A DNA stretch of 64,000 nt from Allofustis seminis DSM 15817 (GCF_000374325.1 NZ_KB894080.1:1-64000), one strand, 5' to 3'; numbered from the stretch's first letter, positions 16,414 to 25,518 are shown. Numbers and translations: made by a program. The notes: generated by a model from the letters alone, not told the origin.

Positions 16414-17368
16414 CCGTTTTTTTCACCCATTCTTCCTTAAATTTCAAAACTTCTTCAGCTGTCGGGATAGAAGACTGCGCTCCCGCTTTCGTCACAACAA
16501 GTGCCGAAGCAAAACGTGCAAATTCTAGCGCTTCTGTTTCTTCTTTGCCTTCTGTCAAAGCCACCACATATGCTGCCAAAAAACTATCTCCTGCAGCCGT
16601 AGTATCGACTGAATCGACCGATACCCCTGCAAATGACATTACCGCATCTTTTGCAATAAGAAGCCCACCTCTTGGGCCCACTGTTACGAGCAACTGTTTT
16701 ACGCCTTTTTGTATAATTTGTTGTGCCGCTTCAAGCAACTGCTGACATTTCGCCAATGGACCATCGCAGATTACGGGATCGCTTGTGCCCGTTAATGTCG
16801 CAAGTTCTGTCTCATTCGGCTTCATCACATCGACATCAGAAAAGAACTCAAGATCCAGACCACTCTGTGCAGGCGCAGGATCAATAATCACTTTCTTACC
16901 GAAGGACTTCGCCACTTCTTTGACATAATGCACCACATCTAGCGGAATTTCCAGCTGCATCATAACCACTTCACAATTTTTAATAAGTGCAAGATGCTGA
17001 TCAATATCTTCTTTTGTTAGACAATAATTCGCCCCTGGTATGACAATAATGTGGTTTTCCCCTTGCTGATTCACTTCAATAAAAGCATTCCCTGTTGGCA
17101 CATCACATTTTTCAATAATGCCTTCAGTGTTCACACCCACACTTTCAAGATTTTTCTTCAATGCACGTCCATGATCATCTGCTCCTATCGCACCAATCAT
17201 GGCCACCGATCCCCCAAGTTTGCCTACCGCATATGCTTGATTGGCACCCTTACCACCGGGAATGTGCTGCACATCAGTTCCAATAATCGTCTCACCCACT
17301 TGAGGAAGTGACTCCGCATAAACTACTGTATCCATATTCAGACTGCCCACAACAACAATCTTACTCAT
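16391..17368 (-). CDS. rbsK: ribokinase
   Basis: PfkB-family kinase that makes ribose-5-phosphate. Motifs: N-terminal GSLNMDTVV, GGKGANQAYA (about 39-48), NETELATLTG and the C-terminal ATP/catalytic block DTTAAGDSF with catalytic Asp. The 325-residue length is typical. Start ATG 17368 follows GGAGATGAGGCG; an in-frame codon 12 positions upstream lacks a ribosome site. As first gene of the operon it follows a good promoter whose -35 is overlapped by a LacI-type operator. No rbsD or ribose ABC transporter accompanies it. Confidence 0.95.
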   Translation of the reverse strand: MSKIVVVGSLNMDTVVYAESLPQVGETIIGTDVQHIPGGKGANQAYAVGKLGGSVAMIGAIGADDHGRALKKNLESVGVNTEGIIEKCDVPTGNAFIEVNQQGENHIIVIPGANYCLTKEDIDQHLALIKNCEVVMMQLEIPLDVVHYVKEVAKSFGKKVIIDPAPAQSGLDLEFFSDVDVMKPNETELATLTGTSDPVICDGPLAKCQQLLEAAQQIIQKGVKQLLVTVGPRGGLLIAKDAVMSFAGVSVDSVDTTAAGDSFLAAYVVALTEGKEETEALEFARFASALVVTKAGAQSSIPTAEEVLKFKEEWVKKTDEKKNNH

Positions 17369-17425
17369 CGCCTCATCTCCGCTTAAATTATTATATAACA
17401 CCATCTATTATGTTATAACACGAAA

Positions 17426-17463
17426 ATTATATATTTTAAATATTAGAAATGCAACCGTTATCA
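17426..17463 (-). promoter_or_regulatory. promoter and operator of the rbsK-ECF operon
   Basis: Reverse strand -35 TTGCAT (17449-17454), 17-nt spacer, -10 TATAAT (17426-17431). A LacI/cre-like element TGATAACGGTTGCA (17450-17463) covers the -35. It matches the CcpA consensus at 12 of 14 positions, so either CcpA or a RbsR-type repressor could bind. Confidence 0.6.
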
Positions 17464-17538
17464 TATGACATTTTTCTAACCTTTATCCCTTTAAAAATCC
17501 TTTTAAAATCTCTTATTTAATCGCAATTTGTTGTCAAA

Positions 17539-17607
17539 AAAAGAGACACAACCATTATATTTCACACAAAAAACCGAGGCATAACGCCTCGGTTTTATTA
17601 GTGCTTA
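17539..17607. repeat. ~70 bp intergenic repeat, copy A (contains terminator)
   Basis: About 92% identical to copy B at 24333-24402. It includes the hairpin AAACCGAGGC / GCCTCGGTTT (17571-17595), with a U-tract on the reverse strand that ends the transketolase/PTS operon. Identity continues ~35 nt past the hairpin, more than a terminator needs. Confidence 0.8.
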
Positions 17608-17644
17608 TTGACGAATTTCGATTTGTAAAATCATATTTTCATTA

Positions 17645-18574
17645 TTAATCAACTAAAAGTTCTTTACATCTCATAATAATATGTTTAGCTGTTAGACCAT
17701 ATTGTTCTTTTAAATATGGGATAGTGCCTACCTGACCAAATTTATCTTGAACACCTATCTTTTTAACAATCTGCGGATATTTTTCAGAAACCACATTTGC
17801 TACAGCACTTCCTAAACCACCATTAATATTATGGTTATCTAAAGTCACAATAGGTCCCTTTTTAGCTGCATTAATAATGATATCTTCATTAACTGGCTTG
17901 ATCCGAAATAATTCTATCACTTCCACTGAATATCCTTCTGCATCTAAAGCGTTGGCCGCTTCTAATGCATCTTCACATAATATTCCCGAAACAAAAATAG
18001 TTAAATCATTACCCTTTTTCAGAAGAGAATAACCTTGCTCTAAATTAAAATCCGCATCATCCAATTTATTACTGAATGCTTTTCTAGAGGATCGAATATA
18101 TGAAAGTTGTTTTTTATTATAATTATCTTTCAAAATTTCTCTCATCTGAATAGGTTCGCTAACATCGTAAACTACAATGTTCGGTATAGCTGTTACTAAT
18201 GCTAAATCTTCAAAACACATATGTGTCCCACCATTAGTCACTGCACAAATTCCTGGATCTGAACCTAAGATTGTGCCATAGTTTTTGGAGTATGCTAACG
18301 ATACCATGAGTTGATCAAAGACCCGTCTCGTAGCAAATGCAGCAAACGTGTGATAAAAAGGATATAAATTTATAGTTGATAAACCAGCACTGACTCCAAC
18401 GCCTTGTGCCTCCATTATTCCTACATTTACAAACTTTTCTTTAAGTTCATCACGTCTACTCCATGTACCAATTGAAGCAGATAAGTCAGATTCTACAACA
18501 AAAACATCATCATTTTCTAATGCCAAATCTACCACTGTATCTGTATATACTTTTTTTAGTTCCTCAGCAGACAT
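17645..18574 (-). CDS. transketolase, C-terminal subunit
   Basis: The pyrimidine-binding and C-terminal half of a two-subunit transketolase (309 aa). It carries the conserved glutamate region GIMEAQGVGVSAG, the phenylalanine/tyrosine pocket YPFYHTFAAF and NGGTHMCFED in place of the classical GPTHQPIE. With the N-terminal subunit 21 nt upstream it would form a functional thiamine-diphosphate enzyme transferring two-carbon units. It is the last gene of the operon, ended by repeat A. Confidence 0.9.
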   Translation of the reverse strand: MSAEELKKVYTDTVVDLALENDDVFVVESDLSASIGTWSRRDELKEKFVNVGIMEAQGVGVSAGLSTINLYPFYHTFAAFATRRVFDQLMVSLAYSKNYGTILGSDPGICAVTNGGTHMCFEDLALVTAIPNIVVYDVSEPIQMREILKDNYNKKQLSYIRSSRKAFSNKLDDADFNLEQGYSLLKKGNDLTIFVSGILCEDALEAANALDAEGYSVEVIELFRIKPVNEDIIINAAKKGPIVTLDNHNINGGLGSAVANVVSEKYPQIVKKIGVQDKFGQVGTIPYLKEQYGLTAKHIIMRCKELLVD

Positions 18575-18594
18575 TATGTACTCTCCTTCAAAAA

Positions 18595-19419
18595 TTAGTC
18601 CAGTAATGCTTTTAATTCTTCTTTTGCTTTTTTCAACTCTTTCATCATTGATTCATCCGGTCTAATATGATGGTTATTTTCCATGTTCTCTAAAAATTTA
18701 ATGCCTTGACCTTTTGTTGTATTTAAAACAATACATGCTGGGCGGTCATGCACACGTAGCGCCTTATGGGTCGCACTCAATATTTCTTCAACACTTGCAC
18801 CATCAACCATTTGTGTAAAGAAACCAAATGAATTTAATTTTTCTTCAAAGGTACCTGACTTACTTACTTCATCCGACCATCCATCATTTTGCTTTTTATT
18901 CCAATCAATATATAGAATAAAGTTATCGAGTTTTTTAGCACTAGCAAATTGAATGGCTTCCCATGCCTGTCCCTCATTAAGCTCGCCATCCCCAACGATA
19001 GCAAAGACATTACCTTTTGAATGAATAGCTTTTTTCCCATATGCAATTCCAGTTGCAACGGAAACTCCTTGCCCCAACGAACCAGTTGTTACATCAACAC
19101 CGGGCGTCAGATTTTTGTCAGGATGGGAGGGTAAATTCGTACCATTTTTATTCAATGTTTTTAACCAATCCATTGGAAAGAATCCTTTTAATGCTAATGT
19201 TGCATATAATCCTGGCCCTGAATGCCCTTTAGATAAAACAACATAGTCTCTATCTATATTATTTACATTTTCTGGGGTCGCATCTATAACTTCACCATAT
19301 AAAACGGCTAATAATTCTACTATTGATAAACTTCCACCATAATGTCCAAAGCCAGCACATTCTAATTCATCCATGATTGTATATCTAATCTGATTAGAAA
19401 ACATTTTTAGCTCTTTCAA
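18595..19419 (-). CDS. transketolase, N-terminal subunit
   Basis: The diphosphate-binding half of a split transketolase (274 aa). Visible motifs are LSKGHSGPGLYA, GSLGQGVSVA and the thiamine-diphosphate motif GDGELNEGQAWEA with later Asn. I place the start at a TTG (19419) because GGGGGAG lies eight bases ahead; the frame is open a further 15 codons upstream. A ~190-nt gap separates it from the epimerase gene, unusually long inside this operon, and shows no clear promoter. Confidence 0.88.
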   Translation of the reverse strand: MKELKMFSNQIRYTIMDELECAGFGHYGGSLSIVELLAVLYGEVIDATPENVNNIDRDYVVLSKGHSGPGLYATLALKGFFPMDWLKTLNKNGTNLPSHPDKNLTPGVDVTTGSLGQGVSVATGIAYGKKAIHSKGNVFAIVGDGELNEGQAWEAIQFASAKKLDNFILYIDWNKKQNDGWSDEVSKSGTFEEKLNSFGFFTQMVDGASVEEILSATHKALRVHDRPACIVLNTTKGQGIKFLENMENNHHIRPDESMMKELKKAKEELKALLD

Positions 19420-19607
19420 GATCAATACTCCCCCACTCTTATTATGATTTAATCTTAATCCCACACTAGACTATTCAAATTCATATCAGTCATATATTAC
19501 TAATTAAATTCTATTTCCTTATCCTCAAATACACGATAAGATTTAACGATTGTTATGGCATAAATAAGATAAATAATACATCTGTGATCCTAAAAATTTT
19601 CGGTTTA

Positions 19608-20285
19608 TTATTCGATGACAATATTTTCTTTAGCCATATAAGCAACCATCTTTTGCCACGATTTTTCAATATCATCATCTAAGTTGAACAAACCACTACT
19701 TCCAACAATGAGACTATCAAAAGGATATTTGCTGATCGTTGAAATATTTCTTTCATTTACTGATCCATCAATTTCAATCTCAAAATGCAACTTTTTCTCC
19801 TGTCTTAAATTAATAAGATCATCTACTTTATCTAGACTATGGGGAATAAAAGACTGTCCCGCAAACCCTGGATCTACAGACATTACCACCACTTTATCTA
19901 ATTTAAATATATATGGCTTAATCATTTCGACACTTTCAGATGGATTTAAAACTACTGAAAATTTGCAATTTTTATTTTCCAAAATTTCTGCGATTCTAAA
20001 GGCATCTCTAGTAATTGTGTCTGCATGAAACTGTATCATCTCCACGTGTAGCTCAAGCAGTTGATTTAAGATTTTTGTTGGATGTTCAACCATCAAATGA
20101 ACTTCAACGGGTAGATGACTTATTTTTTTTACTTGTTCAACAAACCATGGAGACAGTGTTATATTATCTACATAATGCCCATCCATAATATCAACATGAT
20201 ATGAATGTGCATGAGCATCTAAAAATTTTAATTGTGAATGAAATTGAGTTAAGTCCATACACATTAATGATGGAGATATTTTCAT
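19608..20285 (-). CDS. ribulose-phosphate/allulose-6-phosphate 3-epimerase family
   Basis: TIM-barrel epimerase of 225 residues. The N-terminus (KISPSLMCMDL, then HVDIMDGHYV and VEVHLMVEHP) is closer to E. coli AlsE, the D-allulose-6-phosphate 3-epimerase, than to housekeeping Rpe. Metal ligands and catalytic acids are present: Asp in VDIMDGH, His in HLMV, Asp in EIDGSV. With the split transketolase it would feed a keto-sugar phosphate into the pentose-phosphate pathway. Whether the substrate is a pentulose or a hexulose phosphate cannot be decided from sequence. Confidence 0.85.
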   Translation of the reverse strand: MKISPSLMCMDLTQFHSQLKFLDAHAHSYHVDIMDGHYVDNITLSPWFVEQVKKISHLPVEVHLMVEHPTKILNQLLELHVEMIQFHADTITRDAFRIAEILENKNCKFSVVLNPSESVEMIKPYIFKLDKVVVMSVDPGFAGQSFIPHSLDKVDDLINLRQEKKLHFEIEIDGSVNERNISTISKYPFDSLIVGSSGLFNLDDDIEKSWQKMVAYMAKENIVIE

Positions 20286-20384
20286 TTGTCTACTCCTTTT
20301 TGCATAAAAGTAAAATCATTCCACACTTTAATAAAATTAATATGAAATACAAATGGTATCATATATTGACATTCCATTTATCCT

Positions 20385-21752
20385 TTACTCTGCTTTAGCA
20401 TCTGACTTAGTGATTACATTTTGTAATAATAAGAAGATGACAATAATAGCTGCTAATCCAATGACTATTGCCATTTGTCCTCCAGCTTTTCCTAAATTTC
20501 CAAATATAATTCCTACTACTCCATTATCAATATCGCCAAATGTTGTATTGGCAAATCCCATATCTCCCATTAAAGACATTAAACTCAATGACAAGAAGCT
20601 CATGACAACGCCATTAATAAATGATCCTGCCACTGCCCCACGCACGCCACCAGTTGCATTACCGAAGACACCCGCTGCTGCCCCTGTAAAGAAATGAGGG
20701 GTTACACCTGGAATAATAACGGTTGAACCTGTGAAGATCATGATCATCATACTTACTAATCCGCCAAGCAAACTCGTTAAAAATCCAATTAATACCGCAT
20801 TCGGTGCATATGGGAATACAACGGGAACGTCAATCGCTGGCTTAGCATCTGGAACAATACGTTCTGAAATTCCTTTAAAGGCAGGAACAATTTCAGCGAT
20901 AATCATACGGACACCTTGTAAAATAATGTAGACCCCAGCAGCAAATGTACCAGACATCATTAAAGAATAGATAATGGCATTGCCACCATCACTTAAGTTA
21001 GTCGTGACATACTCGGAACCCGAAGCAATGGCCAAAATAATATAAATGAGTGCCATAGTAACTGCAATAGATACCGTTGAATCTCTGAAAAATGAAAGCC
21101 ATTTTGGAAAATCAATATCTTCTGTTGATTTTTCTTTGTTACCTACAAGATGTCCTACTAAGGCACTGATCCAATAGCCAAGACCTCCTGTATGCCCAAG
21201 TGCGATACCATCATTACCACGAGTAATGATTGGAATATATTTTTGAAGTAGTGCTGGAGAAATCGTATTAATTAACCCTACAACTACCCCACCTACTAAA
21301 ATCAATGATATGCCACTAAATCCAGCAACCGCTAAGATCACCGCAACCATCGCGGACATATTCAATGTTGCATGTCCTGTTAAATAAATATATTTATATT
21401 TAGTAAATCGAGCAGCCAAAACGTTCATAACCATCCCCAATAGCATAATGAGTGCTGTGGGTGTTCCATATTCTTGTAATGCAAGAGATACCGCCGCTTC
21501 TTGACTAGGTACAACACCCTGCATACTGAAGGCCGTTGTAAACATCTCACCAAAAGGCTCCAATGCTTGGACAATGATCCCCGCCCCAGAAGTTAAGATA
21601 AGAAATCCTACGAAAGTTTTCACTCCTGCTGTAATAACTTCAGTATATGATTTTCTTTGAGCTACAACACCAATTACTACTATAAGCGCAACTAATATAG
21701 CTGGTTTACTTGCTAATTCAATAATAAACTCTAAAATTGGGTTCATTTTCAC
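20385..21752 (-). CDS. PTS EIIC, ascorbate (SgaT/UlaA) family
   Basis: Eleven-or-so-helix permease (455 aa) of the L-ascorbate PTS class, recognisable from PDAKPAIDVPVVFPYAPNA and TGGLGYWISALVGH. It imports and, with EIIB, phosphorylates an unidentified sugar acid, pentitol or ketose. The family is broader than ascorbate. Downstream genes are a 3-epimerase and transketolase, not ascorbate-6-P lactonase, so ascorbate is not the likely substrate. A close paralogue is at 38497-39786. Confidence 0.92.
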   Translation of the reverse strand: MKMNPILEFIIELASKPAILVALIVVIGVVAQRKSYTEVITAGVKTFVGFLILTSGAGIIVQALEPFGEMFTTAFSMQGVVPSQEAAVSLALQEYGTPTALIMLLGMVMNVLAARFTKYKYIYLTGHATLNMSAMVAVILAVAGFSGISLILVGGVVVGLINTISPALLQKYIPIITRGNDGIALGHTGGLGYWISALVGHLVGNKEKSTEDIDFPKWLSFFRDSTVSIAVTMALIYIILAIASGSEYVTTNLSDGGNAIIYSLMMSGTFAAGVYIILQGVRMIIAEIVPAFKGISERIVPDAKPAIDVPVVFPYAPNAVLIGFLTSLLGGLVSMMIMIFTGSTVIIPGVTPHFFTGAAAGVFGNATGGVRGAVAGSFINGVVMSFLSLSLMSLMGDMGFANTTFGDIDNGVVGIIFGNLGKAGGQMAIVIGLAAIIVIFLLLQNVITKSDAKAE

Positions 21753-21771
21753 CTACTCCTTTTTATTAAAA

Positions 21772-22047
21772 TCAAATTAATTTTTCTGCAAGTTTTTGCT
21801 TGAGTTCTTCTTTTTCAACAATTGATGAAAGAACAATCACATCTTCAGAAGGTATAGTTTGAGCTAAGTTTGGCGCTAAGTCTGCTGCAACTACAAATAA
21901 ATCAGCAGATCCTGGCGTTGCGCTTGTTAAATCAAAGTGATCAACTTCTACATCGCTGATATTTAACTCTTTTAAAGAATCTTTAATGTTCATTTCTAAT
22001 ATAAAACTAGATCCCATTCCCATACCACATACTGCTGCTATTTTCAT
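21772..22047 (-). CDS. PTS EIIB, ascorbate/lactose-type
   Basis: A 91-residue cytoplasmic phosphocarrier. Cys9 in the loop AAVCGMGMGSSF is the predicted phosphorylation site. It passes phosphate from an EIIA to the sugar bound by the EIIC encoded 19 nt downstream. Its ATG overlaps the stop of the PRD regulator (ATGA), which indicates coupled translation. No separate EIIA gene is present; the regulator's C-terminal EIIA domain could supply it. Confidence 0.9.
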   Translation of the reverse strand: MKIAAVCGMGMGSSFILEMNIKDSLKELNISDVEVDHFDLTSATPGSADLFVVAADLAPNLAQTIPSEDVIVLSSIVEKEELKQKLAEKLI

Positions 22048-24140
22048 AAAGGCACCTCTTCATATAATATTTTTTGAAATTCTTTCGCTGAATTGCTTGC
22101 AATTAATTTTTCGACTACTTTGTCATCTAATATTATTTTTGCTAATGTTTTCATAATGTTTAGATGCGAATGAGAGTCAACAGCGGCTAAACAAAACATT
22201 ATCTTAACTGGGTCATTTTGGTCATGCCCAAATTCAATCGGTGGATTGAGTGTGATAACACTCAGCCCTAGCTCATTTACACCATCTTCTGGTCTAGCAT
22301 GTGCTAGTGCTATATGATTCCCCACAACAATATATGGTCCATTATCTAGAACAGAAGAAATCATGGCTTCTATGTATTTATCCTGAATTGCGCCTTTTTT
22401 AAGCAACGGCTCAGCTACCATTCGGATAGCTTCCCGCCAATCTGACACTGTTTTGTTTAACAAAATAGCATCTTCTTGTAAAACATCTTCAATCATTGGC
22501 AGTAACCCTTTCATATCAATTTCTAAATCATTTTCATTAAAGATCAACATTAATTCATTAAATAAATCTTCAGAATTATCGTTATAATTGTGTCGTATAA
22601 AATCTAAAATAGACTTAAACAACTTTTGCGTTCTTCCGTCTATATTTTTAGGGATACGCTTAGCTAAATTCTGATTTTCTTTTAAGAATGTCTTTATTTG
22701 CTGAATTGTTATTTCTGTAAAAATAGGATCTACTACTAAAAAAGGAATAGTTGTCTGCCCTATAGGTACAGTTGAGAAAATGATATCCACATCCAGCTTA
22801 TCAATGAGATACTTTTCATTTGTATTTAAGACAGCTATAACCTCAACATCAAAATATTGTTGTATCTTCTCTTTTAATAATTCCCCCGTTGCCACTCCAT
22901 AATTGCAAAAAACAAGTGCCTTAAATTTCAATGTATGTTCTTGCTCATTTTTACTAAATGCCGCTAAAAAATGAATACATATGAAGGCGATTTCATCATC
23001 TGTCAACAAAGATACATCCATATAATTAGTGTTTTTAGTGAAATTTTTAATTACGACAAACAATTCAGGGAAATTCTTTTTAATATTATTGGTTAAAGGA
23101 TTATACATTTGTATCTCATATCTTATGCGAGGAATTAAGCTTAGAATATGTTTATATAACCCCTCAAAAATATTCTCGGGATTCTCGCGAAGAGACAAAT
23201 TTAACTTGTTATCTACTTCATCAATCAGATGAATGGTAACAATTTGAGCCGTTCCCCAGTCAGAATTCCACTTATTTTCTTCTTTTGAAAGAATATTCAA
23301 AAAATTACATATATATTTATTTTCTCGTTCATTAGAGGCTAGATTAAAATGTTGCTCTAAATTATTAACATATTCACGTAATTTTTCATTAGAGTACTCT
23401 ACTTTTTCTGCTGGATTATTGTCTATATGTTTTTGGTTTCTAACCCTATTTATCCAAATTAATGAGAATAGAATGATCTGCTCCAAATACAATGCATCAT
23501 AATCTTGTGTAAAATATTGCTTGAAAATATTTTTTGCTTCTATAAAGTGGTTCTGCGGTATAAACTTATACAATATTGAATGTTGCAATGAATTGCTCGA
23601 TATTTTTTGGAAAAAATTCAAGTTATTTATATATTTATTTATAATGTCATGAATCATTAATCGAATTAAATGTTCTGAGCCTTCGATATACATGCCCGCC
23701 TTATGTTTACTTTTAATTTTTAATTTATAATTATTTAAAAGAGTTCGAATGACTTTCATATCATTTTCGATGGTAGTTTTTGAAACATCAAATTCACTTT
23801 GTTTATCTATTAATAGTACGGGCTTGTTTGTTAAGGTTAATTCTAACAATAAGTTGAATACTCGATTATTTGAATCAAAATAGATATTATCAATTTTGTT
23901 GTGAACAATATCCTTGATTTCTTCTTTTTCTTTCGCAGTGAAATCCAATATTATTCCTTTATTTCGGACTGTTTTAACATTTTTAAAGGAATTATCCTCT
24001 AACAGCAGATTTATATCATATATATCATTCCAAATTGTTCTTTCACTTACATTAAACTTATTCGCCAATTGCTCTACTTTTATATATTGATTGGCGTTGA
24101 GTAGGATATAAATGATCTCAATTGTTCTAGGTTTGATAAT
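22044..24140 (-). CDS. PRD-domain transcriptional regulator with EIIB and EIIA domains
   Basis: BglG/MtlR-type activator controlled by PTS phosphorylation (about 698 aa). Order: N-terminal winged helix (VEQLANKFNVSERTIWNDI), two PRD domains, an EIIB-like segment (FCNYGVATGELL) and an EIIA domain with phospho-His in IALAHARPEDGVNELG. The first conventional start is a TTG at 24068, which would cut away half of the DNA-binding domain. The frame is open to an ATT at 24138-24140 directly behind AGGGGGTGAT, giving IKPRTIEIIYILL, which aligns with the start of the paralogue at 42221. I therefore place the start at ATT. It activates its own PTS operon, by inference. Confidence 0.85.
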   Translation of the reverse strand: MIKPRTIEIIYILLNANQYIKVEQLANKFNVSERTIWNDIYDINLLLEDNSFKNVKTVRNKGIILDFTAKEKEEIKDIVHNKIDNIYFDSNNRVFNLLLELTLTNKPVLLIDKQSEFDVSKTTIENDMKVIRTLLNNYKLKIKSKHKAGMYIEGSEHLIRLMIHDIINKYINNLNFFQKISSNSLQHSILYKFIPQNHFIEAKNIFKQYFTQDYDALYLEQIILFSLIWINRVRNQKHIDNNPAEKVEYSNEKLREYVNNLEQHFNLASNERENKYICNFLNILSKEENKWNSDWGTAQIVTIHLIDEVDNKLNLSLRENPENIFEGLYKHILSLIPRIRYEIQMYNPLTNNIKKNFPELFVVIKNFTKNTNYMDVSLLTDDEIAFICIHFLAAFSKNEQEHTLKFKALVFCNYGVATGELLKEKIQQYFDVEVIAVLNTNEKYLIDKLDVDIIFSTVPIGQTTIPFLVVDPIFTEITIQQIKTFLKENQNLAKRIPKNIDGRTQKLFKSILDFIRHNYNDNSEDLFNELMLIFNENDLEIDMKGLLPMIEDVLQEDAILLNKTVSDWREAIRMVAEPLLKKGAIQDKYIEAMISSVLDNGPYIVVGNHIALAHARPEDGVNELGLSVITLNPPIEFGHDQNDPVKIMFCLAAVDSHSHLNIMKTLAKIILDDKVVEKLIASNSAKEFQKILYEEVPL

Positions 24141-24221
24141 ATCACCCCCTGATTAAAAGCATTCTTTAATTTCAAAAGATCTAAATTCAAACAATATTTA
24201 CCAACAAAATCGTATCAGCTA

Positions 24222-24235
24222 ATTAAGCGTTTTCA
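24222..24235. promoter_or_regulatory. cre-like CcpA site upstream of PRD/PTS/transketolase operon
   Basis: TGAAAACGCTTAAT on the reverse strand matches the cre consensus TGWAARCGYTWNCW at 13 of 14 positions. It lies ~80 nt before the regulator start and suggests catabolite control of the whole operon. Confidence 0.6.
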
Positions 24236-24332
24236 TAGCCTATATTATTTCATGGAGCACTTGAAATTTGTTATTCTGCGCAAACTATCTATTCCATTCC
24301 TAAATTTTTCCATTAATTCATAAAGTACAAGG
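24236..24332. other. intergenic spacer, nothing further seen
   Basis: AT-rich sequence between the cre-like site and repeat B. I see no gene, hairpin or convincing promoter here; the remaining part up to 24509 holds repeat B and ~100 nt of unremarkable sequence. Confidence 0.4.
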
Positions 24333-24402
24333 AAAAGAGACACACCCACTATATTTCATACAAAAAAACCGAGGCATTATGCCTCGGTTTTATTAGTGCT
24401 TA
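24333..24402. repeat. ~70 bp intergenic repeat, copy B (contains terminator)
   Basis: Second copy of the repeat at 17539-17607, in the same orientation, with about five substitutions and one indel. Its hairpin AAACCGAGGC / GCCTCGGTTT (24366-24390) with reverse-strand U-tract ends the SIS/mannose-PTS operon. Confidence 0.8.
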
Positions 24403-24509
24403 AAGGTAACACTAGTATGCCTCCAATCGCAACATTTTTTAAAAATGGAATAAATGGATAGATTTTCATCTGTGCAAGAATGCTACTAGAAAATCTTATT
24501 GCCTTCTAT

Positions 24510-25505
24510 TTAATAGTCTAATTGACGATAATAGCGGCGGATATCCATTGGATGGCGGTTAATTTTTTCGATATGTGCATCAATACGATCGTTAATGACA
24601 CGGATAACAAGATGAGAAATATAGCCTCGATTTTGTTCACTAATGCCCGCTAACTCATAGTCTTTTGTATCAATGATCGTGTAATTGCCACAAATTTTTG
24701 GTAAAAAGTTAGCCACACGCTCGCTTAAGCTACGTTGACTATCTTCACTTACAAATAAAGTTACTGCTGTATCCCGCGTAACAATTTCAAACATACCATG
24801 GAAGAAATCAGAAGAATGTACAGCACGTGCGGGTAGCCAATGCTGCTCTTCCCAGTAGCACATTGCATGAGAATAAGTGGCTCCCCATTGACTACCTGCT
24901 CCAATAAAATAATGATTTTCATCATTATAATGCTTCTGAGCAAATGCTAACGCTGCTTCATCGCTATCATACGCTACTTTAATCAATGCATCTGCTAAAT
25001 ATTTATTTAATTCTGAGTAGACTTCTTCATAATTATCAAACTCGCCACGATTATACATAAAACGATCAGCCGTCATGAAGAATTTTAGCTGCTCTTGTTC
25101 TGGATATGAAATTAAATAATCTACCTGCTGAGCTAATGGTGTTGTGCCAACATCAATAAAGCCCACGATCGTTGCTCCAACTTCTTTCAATTTAGCAACA
25201 CCTTTTACCATCTCTTCTGTTGAGCCTGTTACAGATGAAATAATAACTACCGTACGATTAGTAATGCGTTTATTACCTGTTGTTAAATATTCTGCAGCAC
25301 TTTCATAAAATACATCCATTGCTGTTTTTTCTTTCATATGGGTAAACACTTGCATCGAAGAAGCATATGTCCCACCAATTCCAAACCAGCATAAATTATC
25401 AAAGCCTCGCTCACAAAGCTCATCTACAATTTCATTTATTTCTTCTCGAAGCGCAAGTGCACCATTAATATTTGCACGCATTTTTTCTTCGTCAAATTTA
25501 ATCAT
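24510..25505 (-). CDS. SIS-domain phosphosugar deglycase, FrlB/GfrF-like
   Basis: A 331-residue protein with two SIS folds. The first contains the phosphosugar-binding serines (SSVTGSTEEM); the second contains HSSDFFHGMFEIV. The end, IRRYYRQLDY, closely resembles E. coli fructoselysine-6-phosphate deglycase FrlB. Deglycases of this type split glycated amino-acid phosphates into glucose-6-phosphate and the free amino acid. A second SIS protein is encoded 13 nt upstream, the same pairing as GfrE/GfrF in Salmonella. Assignment to a specific Amadori substrate is inference. Confidence 0.82.
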   Translation of the reverse strand: MIKFDEEKMRANINGALALREEINEIVDELCERGFDNLCWFGIGGTYASSMQVFTHMKEKTAMDVFYESAAEYLTTGNKRITNRTVVIISSVTGSTEEMVKGVAKLKEVGATIVGFIDVGTTPLAQQVDYLISYPEQEQLKFFMTADRFMYNRGEFDNYEEVYSELNKYLADALIKVAYDSDEAALAFAQKHYNDENHYFIGAGSQWGATYSHAMCYWEEQHWLPARAVHSSDFFHGMFEIVTRDTAVTLFVSEDSQRSLSERVANFLPKICGNYTIIDTKDYELAGISEQNRGYISHLVIRVINDRIDAHIEKINRHPMDIRRYYRQLDY

Positions 25506-25518
25506 TTCAATCCCCCTT

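Noticed and set aside
20385-21752. Naming the permeases ulaA
   Set aside because: The family is right, but neither operon has the lactonase, decarboxylase or UlaC genes of ascorbate use, so the symbol would imply an unsupported substrate.
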